64,000 nt of DNA from Treponema sp. C6A8 (GCF_000619925.1 NZ_JHVB01000002.1:124001-188000); one strand, 5' to 3'. Shown: positions 53,506-63,182, numbered from the stretch's first letter. The notes: a model not told the origin generated them from the sequence alone. A program made the numbers and translations.

Positions 53506-54537
53506 TTATAGCATATTAATGCAGTGCCACAAAGGAGTTGCAAGTTTGTTAGAGAAAGGCTGCTGGCGGGTAAAATCCGGAAGCCAGCTTGTATCGTCAC
53601 TCAATTCCTGATAGAAAAGATATGCAAAATCGTAAGCGTCAATCAAATCCCTGATGTCGCCGTCTTCTTCAGGAGTAACAAGGCGGTTTTCAATAGTAGA
53701 AAGCGCCTTCTGCCTTCTTTCAGCCGCACCTTCCTTTTCCTTAAAAGGAACCGGAGTATACTGATTCATCAGGGAAATAATTGCCTTTTCATCAGCATTT
53801 TCCTTCAGCCATTCAAGAACCTTTGCAGTTTCTTCAAAGCGTCCCGGCAAGAAAAGATGGCGTATAATTACACCCGAAAGCATTTTTTCCTTGCTGCACT
53901 GCTTTCCGATTTCCTTATCAAAGCCAGTTTTTTCACCAACACGAAGAGGATTATTTTCTATCATCCAGGAAATTGCATCCGTCGCGATTTTCGGATAATC
54001 TTCTGCGGCAAAAAGCTTTTTGGAAAGTTCAGGATTAAGAGTTTTAAGGTCAGGAAGCCAGATTGTTACAAGTCCCCGCAGTAGTTCCAGCATTTCGATA
54101 GTTTCGTAGGCAGATGAATTCCAGCAGAAGGGAATTGTAACGCCGCTGTCTTTTGCCTGCTTAATAAAATCAGCAAGGCGGGGAATATGATGACTTGGAG
54201 TTACAAGATTTATGTTCTCAGCCCCTTTTTCCTGAAGTCGCAGGCAGATTGAAACGAAATTGTCTGCCGTAAGTTCTGAGCCCAGTCCGTTCTGAGAAAT
54301 CTGATAATTCTGGCAGAAGGCGCAGCGAAGTGTACAGCCGGTAAGGAAGATTGTTCCGCTTCCTCCGTGAACCGTGATTAAAGGCTCTTCTCCAAAATGA
54401 AGTCCTGCAAAGGCAGCCCGCAAAACAGCAGTTTCGCCACAAATGCCGGCTTTTCCTTCAAGACGGTTTACTTCACATTTTCGGGGGCACTGAGTACATT
54501 TCTTATAATATGTAGAATAATCAATTATCTCGTTCAT
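53506..54537 (-). CDS. Radical-SAM protein, PflA-like (uncharacterised)
   Basis: 343 residues. The radical-SAM cluster motif is CTLRCAFC (about 70-77). A preceding Cys-rich segment (CTQCPRKCEVNRLEGKAGICG) resembles the group often annotated as PflA-like or AmmeMemoRadiSam-related, whose substrate is mostly unknown. Other conserved parts are NINLVTPSHHIP, PFCWNSSAYE and WLPDLKTLNPELS. It lies 9 bp after the unknown 54547-54951 gene. No pyruvate formate-lyase gene is adjacent, so an activating role is not supported. Confidence 0.85.
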   Translation of the reverse strand: MNEIIDYSTYYKKCTQCPRKCEVNRLEGKAGICGETAVLRAAFAGLHFGEEPLITVHGGSGTIFLTGCTLRCAFCQNYQISQNGLGSELTADNFVSICLRLQEKGAENINLVTPSHHIPRLADFIKQAKDSGVTIPFCWNSSAYETIEMLELLRGLVTIWLPDLKTLNPELSKKLFAAEDYPKIATDAISWMIENNPLRVGEKTGFDKEIGKQCSKEKMLSGVIIRHLFLPGRFEETAKVLEWLKENADEKAIISLMNQYTPVPFKEKEGAAERRQKALSTIENRLVTPEEDGDIRDLIDAYDFAYLFYQELSDDTSWLPDFTRQQPFSNKLATPLWHCINML

Positions 54538-54546
54538 AATATGGAA

Positions 54547-54951
54547 TTAATATGCGCCTTTACTTACAAGTGTTGCCATCAGGCTCTGAAGGGTATCAAT
54601 CGGCATATCCTCAGCTTCATAATTTACAAGGTCACCCATTTCCTGCCAGTCGTGCTGGTCAAGCTCATCATAGCCTTCATCCGAATCTTCAAGGAAAGAA
54701 AGCATGGCTGCAAGTTTATCAAGATGAGCTGCCGTAGGTTCATTTTCCTGTTCAGAAGAAGCGTGAATATATTCATTTTCCCAATATTCAAAAATTGAAT
54801 TTGCAAGGCTTGTCGGGGCACTTGTTGAACGCGCAAAAAGTTTCTGCAAGTCCGGCGCTACGCGCATAAAATCACCTTTACCGCTGTTTTCCTGGCGGTC
54901 ATGTTTAAGGATACGCTGCACATCGCTGTTGAATTTAGCAATATCTGTCAT
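54547..54951 (-). CDS. Conserved-looking protein of unknown function
   Basis: 134 residues from ATG 54951. This start is preferred over the ATG at 54957 because a -10-like TATAAT (54964-54959) would put transcription start at or beside it. The protein is soluble, acidic and helical (DLQKLFARSTSAPTSLANSIFEYWENEYI; AAMLSFLEDSDEGYDELDQHDWQEMGDLVNYE), with no signal peptide or Cys. I do not recognise a family. It is probably co-transcribed with the radical-SAM gene. Confidence 0.65.
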   Translation of the reverse strand: MTDIAKFNSDVQRILKHDRQENSGKGDFMRVAPDLQKLFARSTSAPTSLANSIFEYWENEYIHASSEQENEPTAAHLDKLAAMLSFLEDSDEGYDELDQHDWQEMGDLVNYEAEDMPIDTLQSLMATLVSKGAY

Positions 54952-55091
54952 AGCCATAATTATAACATAAAATAATTAAAGTATACAGACAGATTTTTAA
55001 ACGTCTTTTTATAAAAAAAATTTGCGTGTTGGGAATTATGAGTTATAATAAATTATAATATTTCATTTTTTTTCATCAGGAGGAACAAAAT

Positions 55092-55883
55092 ATGAAAAAG
55101 CTTAGCGTATTAATCATGACTGCGCTTATTTGTGTTACAAACATGGTTGCGCAGCAGATCCCGGCAGGAAGAGATATTCTGCCTGTAGTTTTGGATTTTG
55201 CTTATGATAAGGAGTATTTCATTGAGAGTGAAATTCAGGTAGCAGATGTTGTTAATAATGAATATTTGATTTCCGGCTATGGCGTAAAGAAGATGGGAGT
55301 CGGATATACAAGACAGGATTACACAGTTCAGATTACAAGAAAAGATACTGAACTTATTATTACTGTTTCAGATATGCTTTCTATTGGTTCAGACAAGGAT
55401 GGTGTTCCACTTCCAACTGCAACACAGACAGGTAATACTGCAAAATCAACAGAAAAAACAAGACTTGCAATCCAGAAGGATCTTTCAAAACGCCTTAATT
55501 CATGGGGTGACAAAGAATACCGCCAGAAGTTGAATGTTGCGCTTACATCACCAGTTATCTTGAGCACAATTGCAAGACAGTCAGCTTTGGTTTTCAAGAA
55601 GTTTATTTCTGATAATAAAATTGTAGGAAAGGCAACAGACTTCCAGATTAAAGTTATCAGTGTTGACAAATCACCTGTTGACGGCTTCAAGAACTGCATC
55701 ACTGGACAGGCATTCTGCGGTTACAAAACAGGTTCAGGTGGAATTCCAAAGCCTGAATATGTAACAGTTTCAGTTTACACAGACAAGACAACTGCTGAAG
55801 AAAACTACACTGTAAGAGGAACTATCAGAGACGTTAAGAGAGCTGATGTAGGCGGTTTGGCTTCAATTGAAGTAAACGAATAG
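55092..55883 (+). CDS. Secreted protein of unknown function
   Basis: 263 residues with signal peptide MKKLSVLIMTALICVTNMVAQQ. The mature part alternates beta-strand-like (EYLISGYGVKKMGVGYTRQDYTVQITRKDTELIITVSDM) with a helical middle. AGGAGG lies 8 bases before the ATG and TATAAT sequences lie about 30-45 bases further upstream, so it is probably an independent transcript. A strong terminator follows 20 bp after the stop. No recognised domain; an envelope location is inferred from the signal. Confidence 0.75.
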   Translation: MKKLSVLIMTALICVTNMVAQQIPAGRDILPVVLDFAYDKEYFIESEIQVADVVNNEYLISGYGVKKMGVGYTRQDYTVQITRKDTELIITVSDMLSIGSDKDGVPLPTATQTGNTAKSTEKTRLAIQKDLSKRLNSWGDKEYRQKLNVALTSPVILSTIARQSALVFKKFISDNKIVGKATDFQIKVISVDKSPVDGFKNCITGQAFCGYKTGSGGIPKPEYVTVSVYTDKTTAEENYTVRGTIRDVKRADVGGLASIEVNE

Positions 55884-55903
55884 TTTATAATCTGACTTTT
55901 TTG

Positions 55904-55940
55904 ATCCCGTTCGCTTTTCCGGACGGGATTTTTTATTTTT
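55904..55940 (+). terminator. Rho-independent terminator
   Basis: ATCCCGT (55904-55910) pairs with ACGGGAT (55923-55929) around a 12-base loop, followed by TTTTTTATTTTT. It ends the transcript of the 55092-55883 gene. Confidence 0.9.
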
Positions 55941-56004
55941 AAAAATTGCCCTTTTTACAGCCTTTTTCTGTTTATTTTGGGCGGTTATATGTTATAATTC
56001 TTGC

Positions 56005-58041
56005 ATGGCTAAAGCATCATCAAAAAAACTAACTGGAATTGCGGTTCCGCTCGGAGCCTTGTATACAAAAGAAAATCCTGTAATCGGTGAGTATCCTGAT
56101 CTGGCAGTTTTTGCCGAATTCTGTAAAAAAGCTGACATAGATTTAATTCAGCTTCTTCCTGTAAACGACACCGGAACTCAAAGCTCTCCATATTCAGGTC
56201 TTTCAGCTTATGCTCTTCATCCAATTTACATCAGACTAAAAGATATTCCGGGATTTGAAGCCCTTTATAATTCCGATGAAAAATTCAAAAAACGCTACGA
56301 TGATTTCATTCAGAAATACGGCTATACACTCCGTTATGATTACGACGGAATCTCTAAGGCTAAGGAAGCCCTCATTCTTGCTATCTGGGCAACAACAGAA
56401 AGCTATCAGAAAGGCAGCCCGGACGTTGCCCTTACAAAATGGATTTCTGAAAATGAATGGGTAAAAACTTACGCCGTTTATAAAAATCTCAAGCATAACT
56501 ACGAACAGGCAAGCTGGAAAAGCTGGCACAAGGAAGACCAGCAGAAAACTCCAGAAGAAATCAAAAAACTCTGGTCCACAAAAGCCTTCTATAAAGAACA
56601 TCTTTTCCACGCCTGGTGCCAGAAGATTGCAGACGAGCAGTTTACGGCAGCCACAAAAAAAGTTCACGAACTTGGAATTAAAATCAAGGGCGACATGCCA
56701 ATCTTGATGAACGATGATTCCTGCGACGCCTGGGCATTCCCACAGTTCTTTAACCAGAACCTTCGCGCAGGCTCTCCTGTTGATAACGAAAACCCAACCG
56801 GCCAGAACTGGGGCTTCCCTACCTACAACTGGAAAAACCTCAAGGCTGACAATTATTCATGGTGGAAAAAGCGTCTTACTCTTTCAGAAAAATATTACGA
56901 TGCATACCGCTTGGACCACATTCTGGGATTTTTCCGTATCTGGGCTATCCCGGACACAGACGCAAATGCAATCAACGGGCATACAGAACCTTATGCTGCC
57001 CTTAAAATTGAAGATTTGTATAATCTTGGTTTTGACGATGACAGAATCCGCTGGCTCAGTCAGCCTCATATTCCTACTGGCGTTATTGAAGACATCACCT
57101 GGAATCACGACAGTGCCCACAAAATCCTTTCAGTTTTCTGTGACAAAATTGAAAACGAGGAACTCTGGCGCTTCAAGAAGACTGTTAAGGGCTCACAGCA
57201 GATTTACTGGACAGACCTTTCTGAATACTGCAATGACGACGCTGCAAACCGCATCCGACAGAAACTTGTAGACTACTGGTCAAACCGCACACTTCTTGAA
57301 GTTGCAAAAAATAAGTTTGTTCCACTCTGGATTTACTTCAAATCAACTTCATGGCAGACACTTTCTGACTACGAAAAAGACCAGCTGAAAAAAGAATTTG
57401 ACGCGCTGGACGTAAAAAATACAGCCTTGTGGAAAAAGCAGTCTGATGAAATTCTTTCTGCCCTCACAAAATCTGTAAAAATGACTCCTTGCGGAGAAGA
57501 TTTGGGCGTAAACATTGAATGCGTTCCTGCAGTAATGGAAAAGAACGGCATTCTTGGACTTCGCGTAATCCGCTGGACAAGAAAATGGGCAGAAAACGGC
57601 CAGCCTTACATTCCTTTTGAAGATTATACAGCTCTTTCTGTTGCAACAACATCAGTTCACGACTCTTCAACAAACCGCCAGTGGTGGAATGAAGAAAAAG
57701 ACAGCGCTAAAGCCTTTGTCTACGAAAACGCAGCTGATTTTGGCATTGCAAAGGACTGGAACGAAGCTGCAAGAATTTCAAACGGAGAATTTACTCCGGA
57801 ACTTGCAGAAAAAATTATGCTTTCATGTACAAAAGCAAACAGCATGTGGTTTATTTCGCCAATTCAGGATTTCCTCTATATGGAAAAACGCTACTGGCTT
57901 GATAATGCCGCAGACGAACGAATAAACATTCCGGGTTCTGTTACAAAGTTCAACTGGACTTACAGACTCCCGATTGAAATTACAGAGCTTGCAAATGACA
58001 ATGAATTAATAGAAAAAATAAAAAAAGTTGCAAAACGATAA
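56005..58041 (+). CDS. malQ: 4-alpha-glucanotransferase
   Basis: 678 residues, GH77. It transfers maltosyl and longer glucan segments between alpha-1,4-glucans in the cytoplasm. Motifs: GIAVPLGALYTKENPVIGEY, PYSGLSAYALHPIYI, KGDMPILMNDDSCDAW, nucleophile Asp 304 in YRLDHILGFFR, Glu 498 in CGEDLG and Asp 553 in SVHDSST. The length exceeds the 500-residue minimal form but fits the longer GH77 group. TATAAT (55993-55998) is 6 bases before the ATG and no Shine-Dalgarno is present, so the transcript is probably leaderless. A GH13-like gene follows after 31 bp. Confidence 0.94.
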   Translation: MAKASSKKLTGIAVPLGALYTKENPVIGEYPDLAVFAEFCKKADIDLIQLLPVNDTGTQSSPYSGLSAYALHPIYIRLKDIPGFEALYNSDEKFKKRYDDFIQKYGYTLRYDYDGISKAKEALILAIWATTESYQKGSPDVALTKWISENEWVKTYAVYKNLKHNYEQASWKSWHKEDQQKTPEEIKKLWSTKAFYKEHLFHAWCQKIADEQFTAATKKVHELGIKIKGDMPILMNDDSCDAWAFPQFFNQNLRAGSPVDNENPTGQNWGFPTYNWKNLKADNYSWWKKRLTLSEKYYDAYRLDHILGFFRIWAIPDTDANAINGHTEPYAALKIEDLYNLGFDDDRIRWLSQPHIPTGVIEDITWNHDSAHKILSVFCDKIENEELWRFKKTVKGSQQIYWTDLSEYCNDDAANRIRQKLVDYWSNRTLLEVAKNKFVPLWIYFKSTSWQTLSDYEKDQLKKEFDALDVKNTALWKKQSDEILSALTKSVKMTPCGEDLGVNIECVPAVMEKNGILGLRVIRWTRKWAENGQPYIPFEDYTALSVATTSVHDSSTNRQWWNEEKDSAKAFVYENAADFGIAKDWNEAARISNGEFTPELAEKIMLSCTKANSMWFISPIQDFLYMEKRYWLDNAADERINIPGSVTKFNWTYRLPIEITELANDNELIEKIKKVAKR

Positions 58042-58072
58042 TTAAATAAAGTTAGGAAGGGAAAAAAACAAC

Positions 58073-61000
58073 ATGAACATTTCGTACAATGAGTTTCACG
58101 TAGGAAGAAAAATCCGTGATTTATGTAATTTTGATGCGGCTCTTTTTTCTTCTTCGGGAAACGTAGTGATAAAAAATATGGCGAACGTGCGTAAGTTTGC
58201 CATGCTTATAAATGACGTTTTTAAAAACCGTAATCAGGAAAATAAACAGATTTCTGCCGGCCAGCTGAACGCCATGGGACTTCTGGATGAAATCTTCCAT
58301 TATGTCTGCATGCTTTACCGCCGCGATGTGCTGGGCTCTTTGATGCAGGAAATGCTGACAGCACTTGATAAGCAGTTTACGCCTGAAAAAGTAGACCAGC
58401 TTCTTCTTGATTTTATGAAGGAGTTCCCGCCGGTTGAAGTTTATCAGGAAAAAACATCGGCTAAAGAATACCTTTCAAGAAAATGCGTCGATGCGGGAAC
58501 AGGACTTGAGCGTTCTAACCGCGAACAGACACTTGAAGAGATGATTCTTCTTCACCTTGCCAACGAAAACCCTGCTTTCAAACCTTTTGCCATCCTTTTT
58601 AATGATTTAGAACTTCAGAAAAATCCACTTTACAATAAATCCTGGGCTGTAATTCAGGCCTATGCAAAATCTAAGCCAAAATTCGGACCTTTTAATCATG
58701 ATTTGATTTCCATGCTGCGTGAACCGGTTGTTTACAGTCCTAACAGCCTTCGCGGCCAGCTTGAATACATCAGAAAGCACTGGGCAGCACTTCTTGGTGA
58801 ATGGCTCAAGCGCCTTCTTGCCGGTATCGACCTTATTTCTGAGGAAGAAAAGGCATCCTGGAAGGGCTTTGGCGGCGGAGACTTGCCTGACATGCAGCCT
58901 TACAGCTTTGAAGAGCTTACAAAAGAATATGAACGCTTCAGTCCTGACCGCGACTGGATGCCAAAGGTTATCCTTATGGCAAAAACCGTTCTTGTATGGC
59001 TGGATCAGCTTACAAAACAGTACGGTTATCCAATCACTCGTCTTGACCAGATTCCTGATGCCGAGCTGGACAAACTGAGGGACGAAGGATTTACCGGCCT
59101 CTGGCTGATTGGACTTTGGGAACGAAGTAATGCTTCAAAAAGAATTAAGCAGCTCTGCGGAAACCCTGAGGCAGCAGCTTCGGCTTACTCACTTTTTGAC
59201 TATAATATCGCGCAGAATATCGGCGGCTGGGATGCCCTTGCAAATCTTCGTCAGAGACTCTGGCAGAGAGGAATCCGCCTTGCATCGGATATGGTTCCAA
59301 ACCACACTGGTATGGACGGCGACTGGGTTATGAACAAGCCTGATCTATTTGTTCAGCGCCGCGACTGTCCTTTCCCAACCTACACCTTCAACGGCGAAAA
59401 CCTTTCTCACGATCCTAGAACCAGCGTTTACCTTGAAGACCACTATTATTCAAAAAATGACTGCGCTGTAGTTTTTAAGCGTGTAGACAATCAGACTGGC
59501 GATGTACGCTACATCTACCACGGAAACGACGGCACAGGACTTCCCTGGAATGATACAGCCCAGCTGGACTATCTTAACCCTCAGACCCGAGAAGAAGTTA
59601 TCCAGCAGATTTTGCACGTTGCACGTAACTTCCCTATTATCCGCTTTGATGCGGCAATGGTTCTGGCTAAAAAATCAATCCGCCGCCTCTGGTATCCGGA
59701 GCCGGGACATGGAGGAGACATTGCAACCCGTTCTGAGACAGGACTCAGCACCCAGCAGTTCAACGATGCAATTCCAAATGAATTCTGGCGCGAAGTTGTA
59801 GACCGCGTTGCCCAGGAAGTGCCGGACACTCTTCTCCTTGCAGAAGCCTTCTGGATGATGGAAGGATTCTTCGTTCGTACTCTTGGTATGCACCGTGTTT
59901 ATAATTCAGCCTTCATGAACATGCTGAAAAAAGAGGAAAATCAGAAATACCGCGACACTGTAAAAAATACAATCACCTTTGACCCGCAGATTCTTAAGCG
60001 TTATGTAAACTTTATGAATAACCCTGACGAAGAAACTGCAATTGCTCAGTTTGGTGACGGCGACAAATACTTTGGTGTATGTACCCTCATGGTAACAATG
60101 CCTGGTCTTCCAATGTTCGGTCACGGTCAGATTGAAGGCTTTACAGAAAAATACGGGATGGAATATACAAAGGCATACAAGGATGAAAAGCCTAATCAGT
60201 GGCTTGTTGACCGTCACTGGCGAGAAATTTTCCCTCTTATGCACAAGCGCCACATCTTTGCAAACGTAGAAAACTTCCTTTTCTATGATTTGTGGGATAA
60301 CGGCCATGTAAATGAAAACGTATTTGCCTACTCAAACTCTTGCGGAAACGAATACGCCGTTGTTTTCTATAACAACAAATACGACAGGGCTTCGGGCTGG
60401 ATTAAACAGTCTGATCCTTATGCAGTAAAAACAGCAGACGGCATTCAGATGAGAAGCCGTTCAATTTCTGAAGGCCTCAATCTTACAGCAGAAGATGACA
60501 AATATTTAATCTTCCGCGAGCACAGAAGCAACCTCTGGTATATCCGCAAATCCAGCGAAATCTGTGAAAAAGGTATGTACGTTGCCCTGAACGGTTTTGA
60601 ATATCAGGTTTTGCTTGACGTTCACCAGGTAAGTGATTTTGCAGATCACCGCTATAAGATTCTCTGCGAAACTTTGAACGGAAAAGGCTGCGAAGACATC
60701 GAAATCGCATGGCAGGAAATCATCTACAAGGATTTGTATGCCGCCCTCAACGCCTTTGCAGAAAAATCACTCAAACCTCTTGCCAAGGCATTTGGTCTTG
60801 AATTCAAAAAGCCAGAGCCTCAGCCGGAAGCAGAAGAAAAACCTTCAAAGGCAAAGAAAACTGCAAAAGCTAAAAAAGAAGAAAAAGCTTCCCTTGTTTC
60901 AGATAAAGAGCTCAAGGCAATTTTTGCAGACGCAAAGGAAAGCGGTCTTGCCTTCTTTACAGAGGCTAAAAACTTTGCCGGCGAGACAAAAACTCGGGCT

Positions 61001-61768
61001 GCAGAAAAGCAGCTTGCCCTTTTTGAAAGCCGCGTAAAGGAACTTGCAAAGGTTCACAATGAAAAGGCTGTAAAGATGCCTAAAGACGTAACTGCAAGCC
61101 TTGCAAAATGCAAAGATATAATCAGCTTTGCAAAAATCATGGAAACAGCAAGTCCAAACATTGAACTTGCCCTTTTGAGCTGGGCTTTAACTGCGGATTT
61201 TGCAGAAACAGGTCTTGCCGCAAGCTGGGCCTTCGGAAGAAAGCTCAGTCAGTTCCTTAAGGCAGAGCAGATTGTTGAAAATGAAGACAGATACTCTTTC
61301 ATCAAGCTTTTCATACTCGCTTCAGTTTCAGCTACAACAGGAATTGAAAAAGACAGCAAGAAACTTGCACTCAACATTGTTGAACTTCTTGTAAACAGCA
61401 ATAATGCAGGCGGCTTAAGCGGCGCCAACACCTTTGACAATATCAGATGGTTTAATAAGGAAGTAATTGAAGCAAGTCTTAATCAGATTGTGCTTTTAAT
61501 GCTTCTTGACGCTAAAACAGCTGAAGTTCCTGCAATACTTGCCCTTTACAAGACTTTGCAGACTGCAAAGCTTAAGGCAGCCTACAAATGCGAACTTCTT
61601 CTTAAGCAGTTCATGCCAAAAACAGCTGCCCGCCGCAAAAGCGACACAAGCAAGGCAAAAACTACTGCAAAAGCGGAAAAGACAGGCGCAAAGAAAAGCA
61701 CTGCCAAAAAGCCAGCCGTAAAAGCTAAAGCTTCTGTAAAGAAGACAAGTTCCACAAAAAAGAAATAA
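58073..61768 (+). CDS. Giant GH13-like alpha-amylase family protein with lysine/alanine-rich tail
   Basis: 1231 residues, no signal peptide. About 300 N-terminal residues of unknown fold (helical) precede a GH13 barrel (about 320-700): region I DMVPNHTG (Asp 406, His 411), nucleophile Asp 526 in IRFDAAM, acid/base Glu 591 in LLAEAFW and Asp 652 in FMNNPDEETA. The His normally before that last Asp is Pro 651. The C-terminal 400 residues hold a Lys/Ala-rich linker (KPSKAKKTAKAKKEEKA) and end in a histone-H1-like run (TAKAEKTGAKKSTAKKPAV then KAKASVKKTSSTKKK). GGAAGG lies 8-9 bases before the ATG. It is co-transcribed with malQ, so an internal glucan substrate is plausible. The product cannot be named from the sequence. 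Confidence 0.85.
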   Translation: MNISYNEFHVGRKIRDLCNFDAALFSSSGNVVIKNMANVRKFAMLINDVFKNRNQENKQISAGQLNAMGLLDEIFHYVCMLYRRDVLGSLMQEMLTALDKQFTPEKVDQLLLDFMKEFPPVEVYQEKTSAKEYLSRKCVDAGTGLERSNREQTLEEMILLHLANENPAFKPFAILFNDLELQKNPLYNKSWAVIQAYAKSKPKFGPFNHDLISMLREPVVYSPNSLRGQLEYIRKHWAALLGEWLKRLLAGIDLISEEEKASWKGFGGGDLPDMQPYSFEELTKEYERFSPDRDWMPKVILMAKTVLVWLDQLTKQYGYPITRLDQIPDAELDKLRDEGFTGLWLIGLWERSNASKRIKQLCGNPEAAASAYSLFDYNIAQNIGGWDALANLRQRLWQRGIRLASDMVPNHTGMDGDWVMNKPDLFVQRRDCPFPTYTFNGENLSHDPRTSVYLEDHYYSKNDCAVVFKRVDNQTGDVRYIYHGNDGTGLPWNDTAQLDYLNPQTREEVIQQILHVARNFPIIRFDAAMVLAKKSIRRLWYPEPGHGGDIATRSETGLSTQQFNDAIPNEFWREVVDRVAQEVPDTLLLAEAFWMMEGFFVRTLGMHRVYNSAFMNMLKKEENQKYRDTVKNTITFDPQILKRYVNFMNNPDEETAIAQFGDGDKYFGVCTLMVTMPGLPMFGHGQIEGFTEKYGMEYTKAYKDEKPNQWLVDRHWREIFPLMHKRHIFANVENFLFYDLWDNGHVNENVFAYSNSCGNEYAVVFYNNKYDRASGWIKQSDPYAVKTADGIQMRSRSISEGLNLTAEDDKYLIFREHRSNLWYIRKSSEICEKGMYVALNGFEYQVLLDVHQVSDFADHRYKILCETLNGKGCEDIEIAWQEIIYKDLYAALNAFAEKSLKPLAKAFGLEFKKPEPQPEAEEKPSKAKKTAKAKKEEKASLVSDKELKAIFADAKESGLAFFTEAKNFAGETKTRAAEKQLALFESRVKELAKVHNEKAVKMPKDVTASLAKCKDIISFAKIMETASPNIELALLSWALTADFAETGLAASWAFGRKLSQFLKAEQIVENEDRYSFIKLFILASVSATTGIEKDSKKLALNIVELLVNSNNAGGLSGANTFDNIRWFNKEVIEASLNQIVLLMLLDAKTAEVPAILALYKTLQTAKLKAAYKCELLLKQFMPKTAARRKSDTSKAKTTAKAEKTGAKKSTAKKPAVKAKASVKKTSSTKKK

Positions 61769-61780
61769 TAAATGAAGTAA

Positions 61781-61810
61781 AAAGGCTCCGTTCAACGGAG
61801 CCTTTTTTTT
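61781..61810 (+). terminator. Bidirectional rho-independent terminator
   Basis: AAAGGCTCCGTT-C-AACGGAGCCTTT is a perfect stem followed by eight T on the plus strand. On the minus strand the same stem is preceded by eight A and followed by five T, so it can also end the convergent threonine-synthase-like transcript, whose stop codon is at 61809-61811. Confidence 0.92.
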
Positions 61811-63125
61811 AGAATTTCTTATTTACTTCTTCGACAATCTTTCGTAAAGCATCAGCGCCGTCTGCCAGCGGCCGGTTCAAATCTACATGTTCAAGAGAGA
61901 AACTGATAATAGAAGGAATGTCCGGAGATTCACCAATTGCATGGCGGCAGAAATCACTGTGAATTGACGGATGACTGTAAGAAAAGAGAACTACAGCGCC
62001 GTCTTCATCAAGAATATCAGAAGCGGTTTCTTTTGCAGCAGCATAAGCTCTTGCCGCCTGTTCATCACAATAAACACCGTACTTAATGTAAAGTTCTTTT
62101 GCCGCAGACTCTGCCATTACATCAGAAACTTCAACCGGATATACGAAGTTTTTAAGCATTACTCCGTTCTTTCCAAAGAAGTGCTCAAGACGTTCAAGAT
62201 TTGCAGGCGCAATAGGATTTACAGCACCACGTTTATTTACATCAACAAAAGAATCAAGAATTACAGGATTTCCCATACCATCGCGAGAAAGTGCATTAGT
62301 AGAAGGAACAACAAAGCCGTTTACAGGAAGGGCAAACTTCCAGCTCATAAGGCCGGCAGTAAGAGTTCCGTAATTTCCCGCATCAAGGGCATAGTATAAA
62401 TCACCGTAAATTCGCTCTTTAATTTTTGCAAAACTGTATGGATAAAAGAAAACCTGACCTAAAAGGCGGCAGACATTCGTTGTATTTGCAACTGTAAGGG
62501 CATTCTCATGAACATAGCTTTTATCAGCAAAAACTTTTGCAATTTCAGCTTTAATCTGTTCTTCGCTGCCATCCATTTCTATCGGATAAATATTTCCTCC
62601 GTTCCAGAACAAATCCTTTTCTTCAAGACCGCGGACAGTTCCCTTTTGATAGACGAGAACTGCCTTAACGTGTTTTTTACCGCGAAGAGTATTTGCAAGG
62701 ACAGCGCCAAGCCCGCCGTGAGTAAAATCCAGAAAGAGGGCATTTCCGCCGTTTAATTCAGATGTCGTTTCAAGATAAGAACAGAGATAGGAAACTCCGT
62801 AATCACGATGATAGCCTGTGTAACCGTTATAAAGCTCCATCAAAAAAAGCCGGTCATCCAGCTGTTTTAAAACCGGAGAAAATGGAAAGGCATCCATTGC
62901 AATTTTATTACAGATAATCGGGCTGAATTCATCGCCGATAAAAGCCGAAGTTAAAGTTCCGGCGAGAGAAGTGAAAGTTGTTTTTTTGTTGATGTAATAA
63001 ATCCAGCGGCGAAGGTCTTCAATATCAGTCGGAATAAAAACTCCACCGTCTTCTGGAATACAGTCTCTTACAGCCTGTGAAAATTTTACGCAAAGATTTT
63101 CGTTTCTGGTGCTTGTAAAGTTCAT
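61809..63125 (-). CDS. Threonine-synthase-like protein lacking the PLP lysine
   Basis: 438 residues, aligned over its length with threonine synthase: MNFTSTRNEN, FSQAVRDCIPEDGGVFIP, LGAVLANTLRGKKHVKAVLVYQKGTVRGLEE, VANTTNVCRLLGQVFFYPYSF and ALDAGNYGTLTAGLMSWKFALPV. The loop that normally reads ELFHGPTLAFKD reads ELYNGYTGYHRD, so the lysine that binds pyridoxal phosphate is an arginine (codon 62805-62807, residue 107). The phosphate-binding Gly/Ser-type loops remain recognisable. It is therefore unlikely to make threonine by the usual mechanism and may have a new role. It lies next to argR but is transcribed from its own start; the TATCAT at about 9 bases before the ATG is a weak -10. Confidence 0.85.
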   Translation of the reverse strand: MNFTSTRNENLCVKFSQAVRDCIPEDGGVFIPTDIEDLRRWIYYINKKTTFTSLAGTLTSAFIGDEFSPIICNKIAMDAFPFSPVLKQLDDRLFLMELYNGYTGYHRDYGVSYLCSYLETTSELNGGNALFLDFTHGGLGAVLANTLRGKKHVKAVLVYQKGTVRGLEEKDLFWNGGNIYPIEMDGSEEQIKAEIAKVFADKSYVHENALTVANTTNVCRLLGQVFFYPYSFAKIKERIYGDLYYALDAGNYGTLTAGLMSWKFALPVNGFVVPSTNALSRDGMGNPVILDSFVDVNKRGAVNPIAPANLERLEHFFGKNGVMLKNFVYPVEVSDVMAESAAKELYIKYGVYCDEQAARAYAAAKETASDILDEDGAVVLFSYSHPSIHSDFCRHAIGESPDIPSIISFSLEHVDLNRPLADGADALRKIVEEVNKKF

Positions 63126-63182
63126 ATAAATTCAATGATACAGCAGAAATTAGCGAAAATCTACTTTTATAATTTAAAAATC

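Noticed and set aside
53506..54537. Pyruvate formate-lyase activating enzyme
   Set aside because: The Cys-rich N-terminus and lack of a neighbouring pflB point to the uncharacterised PflA-like group, so the specific name is not given.
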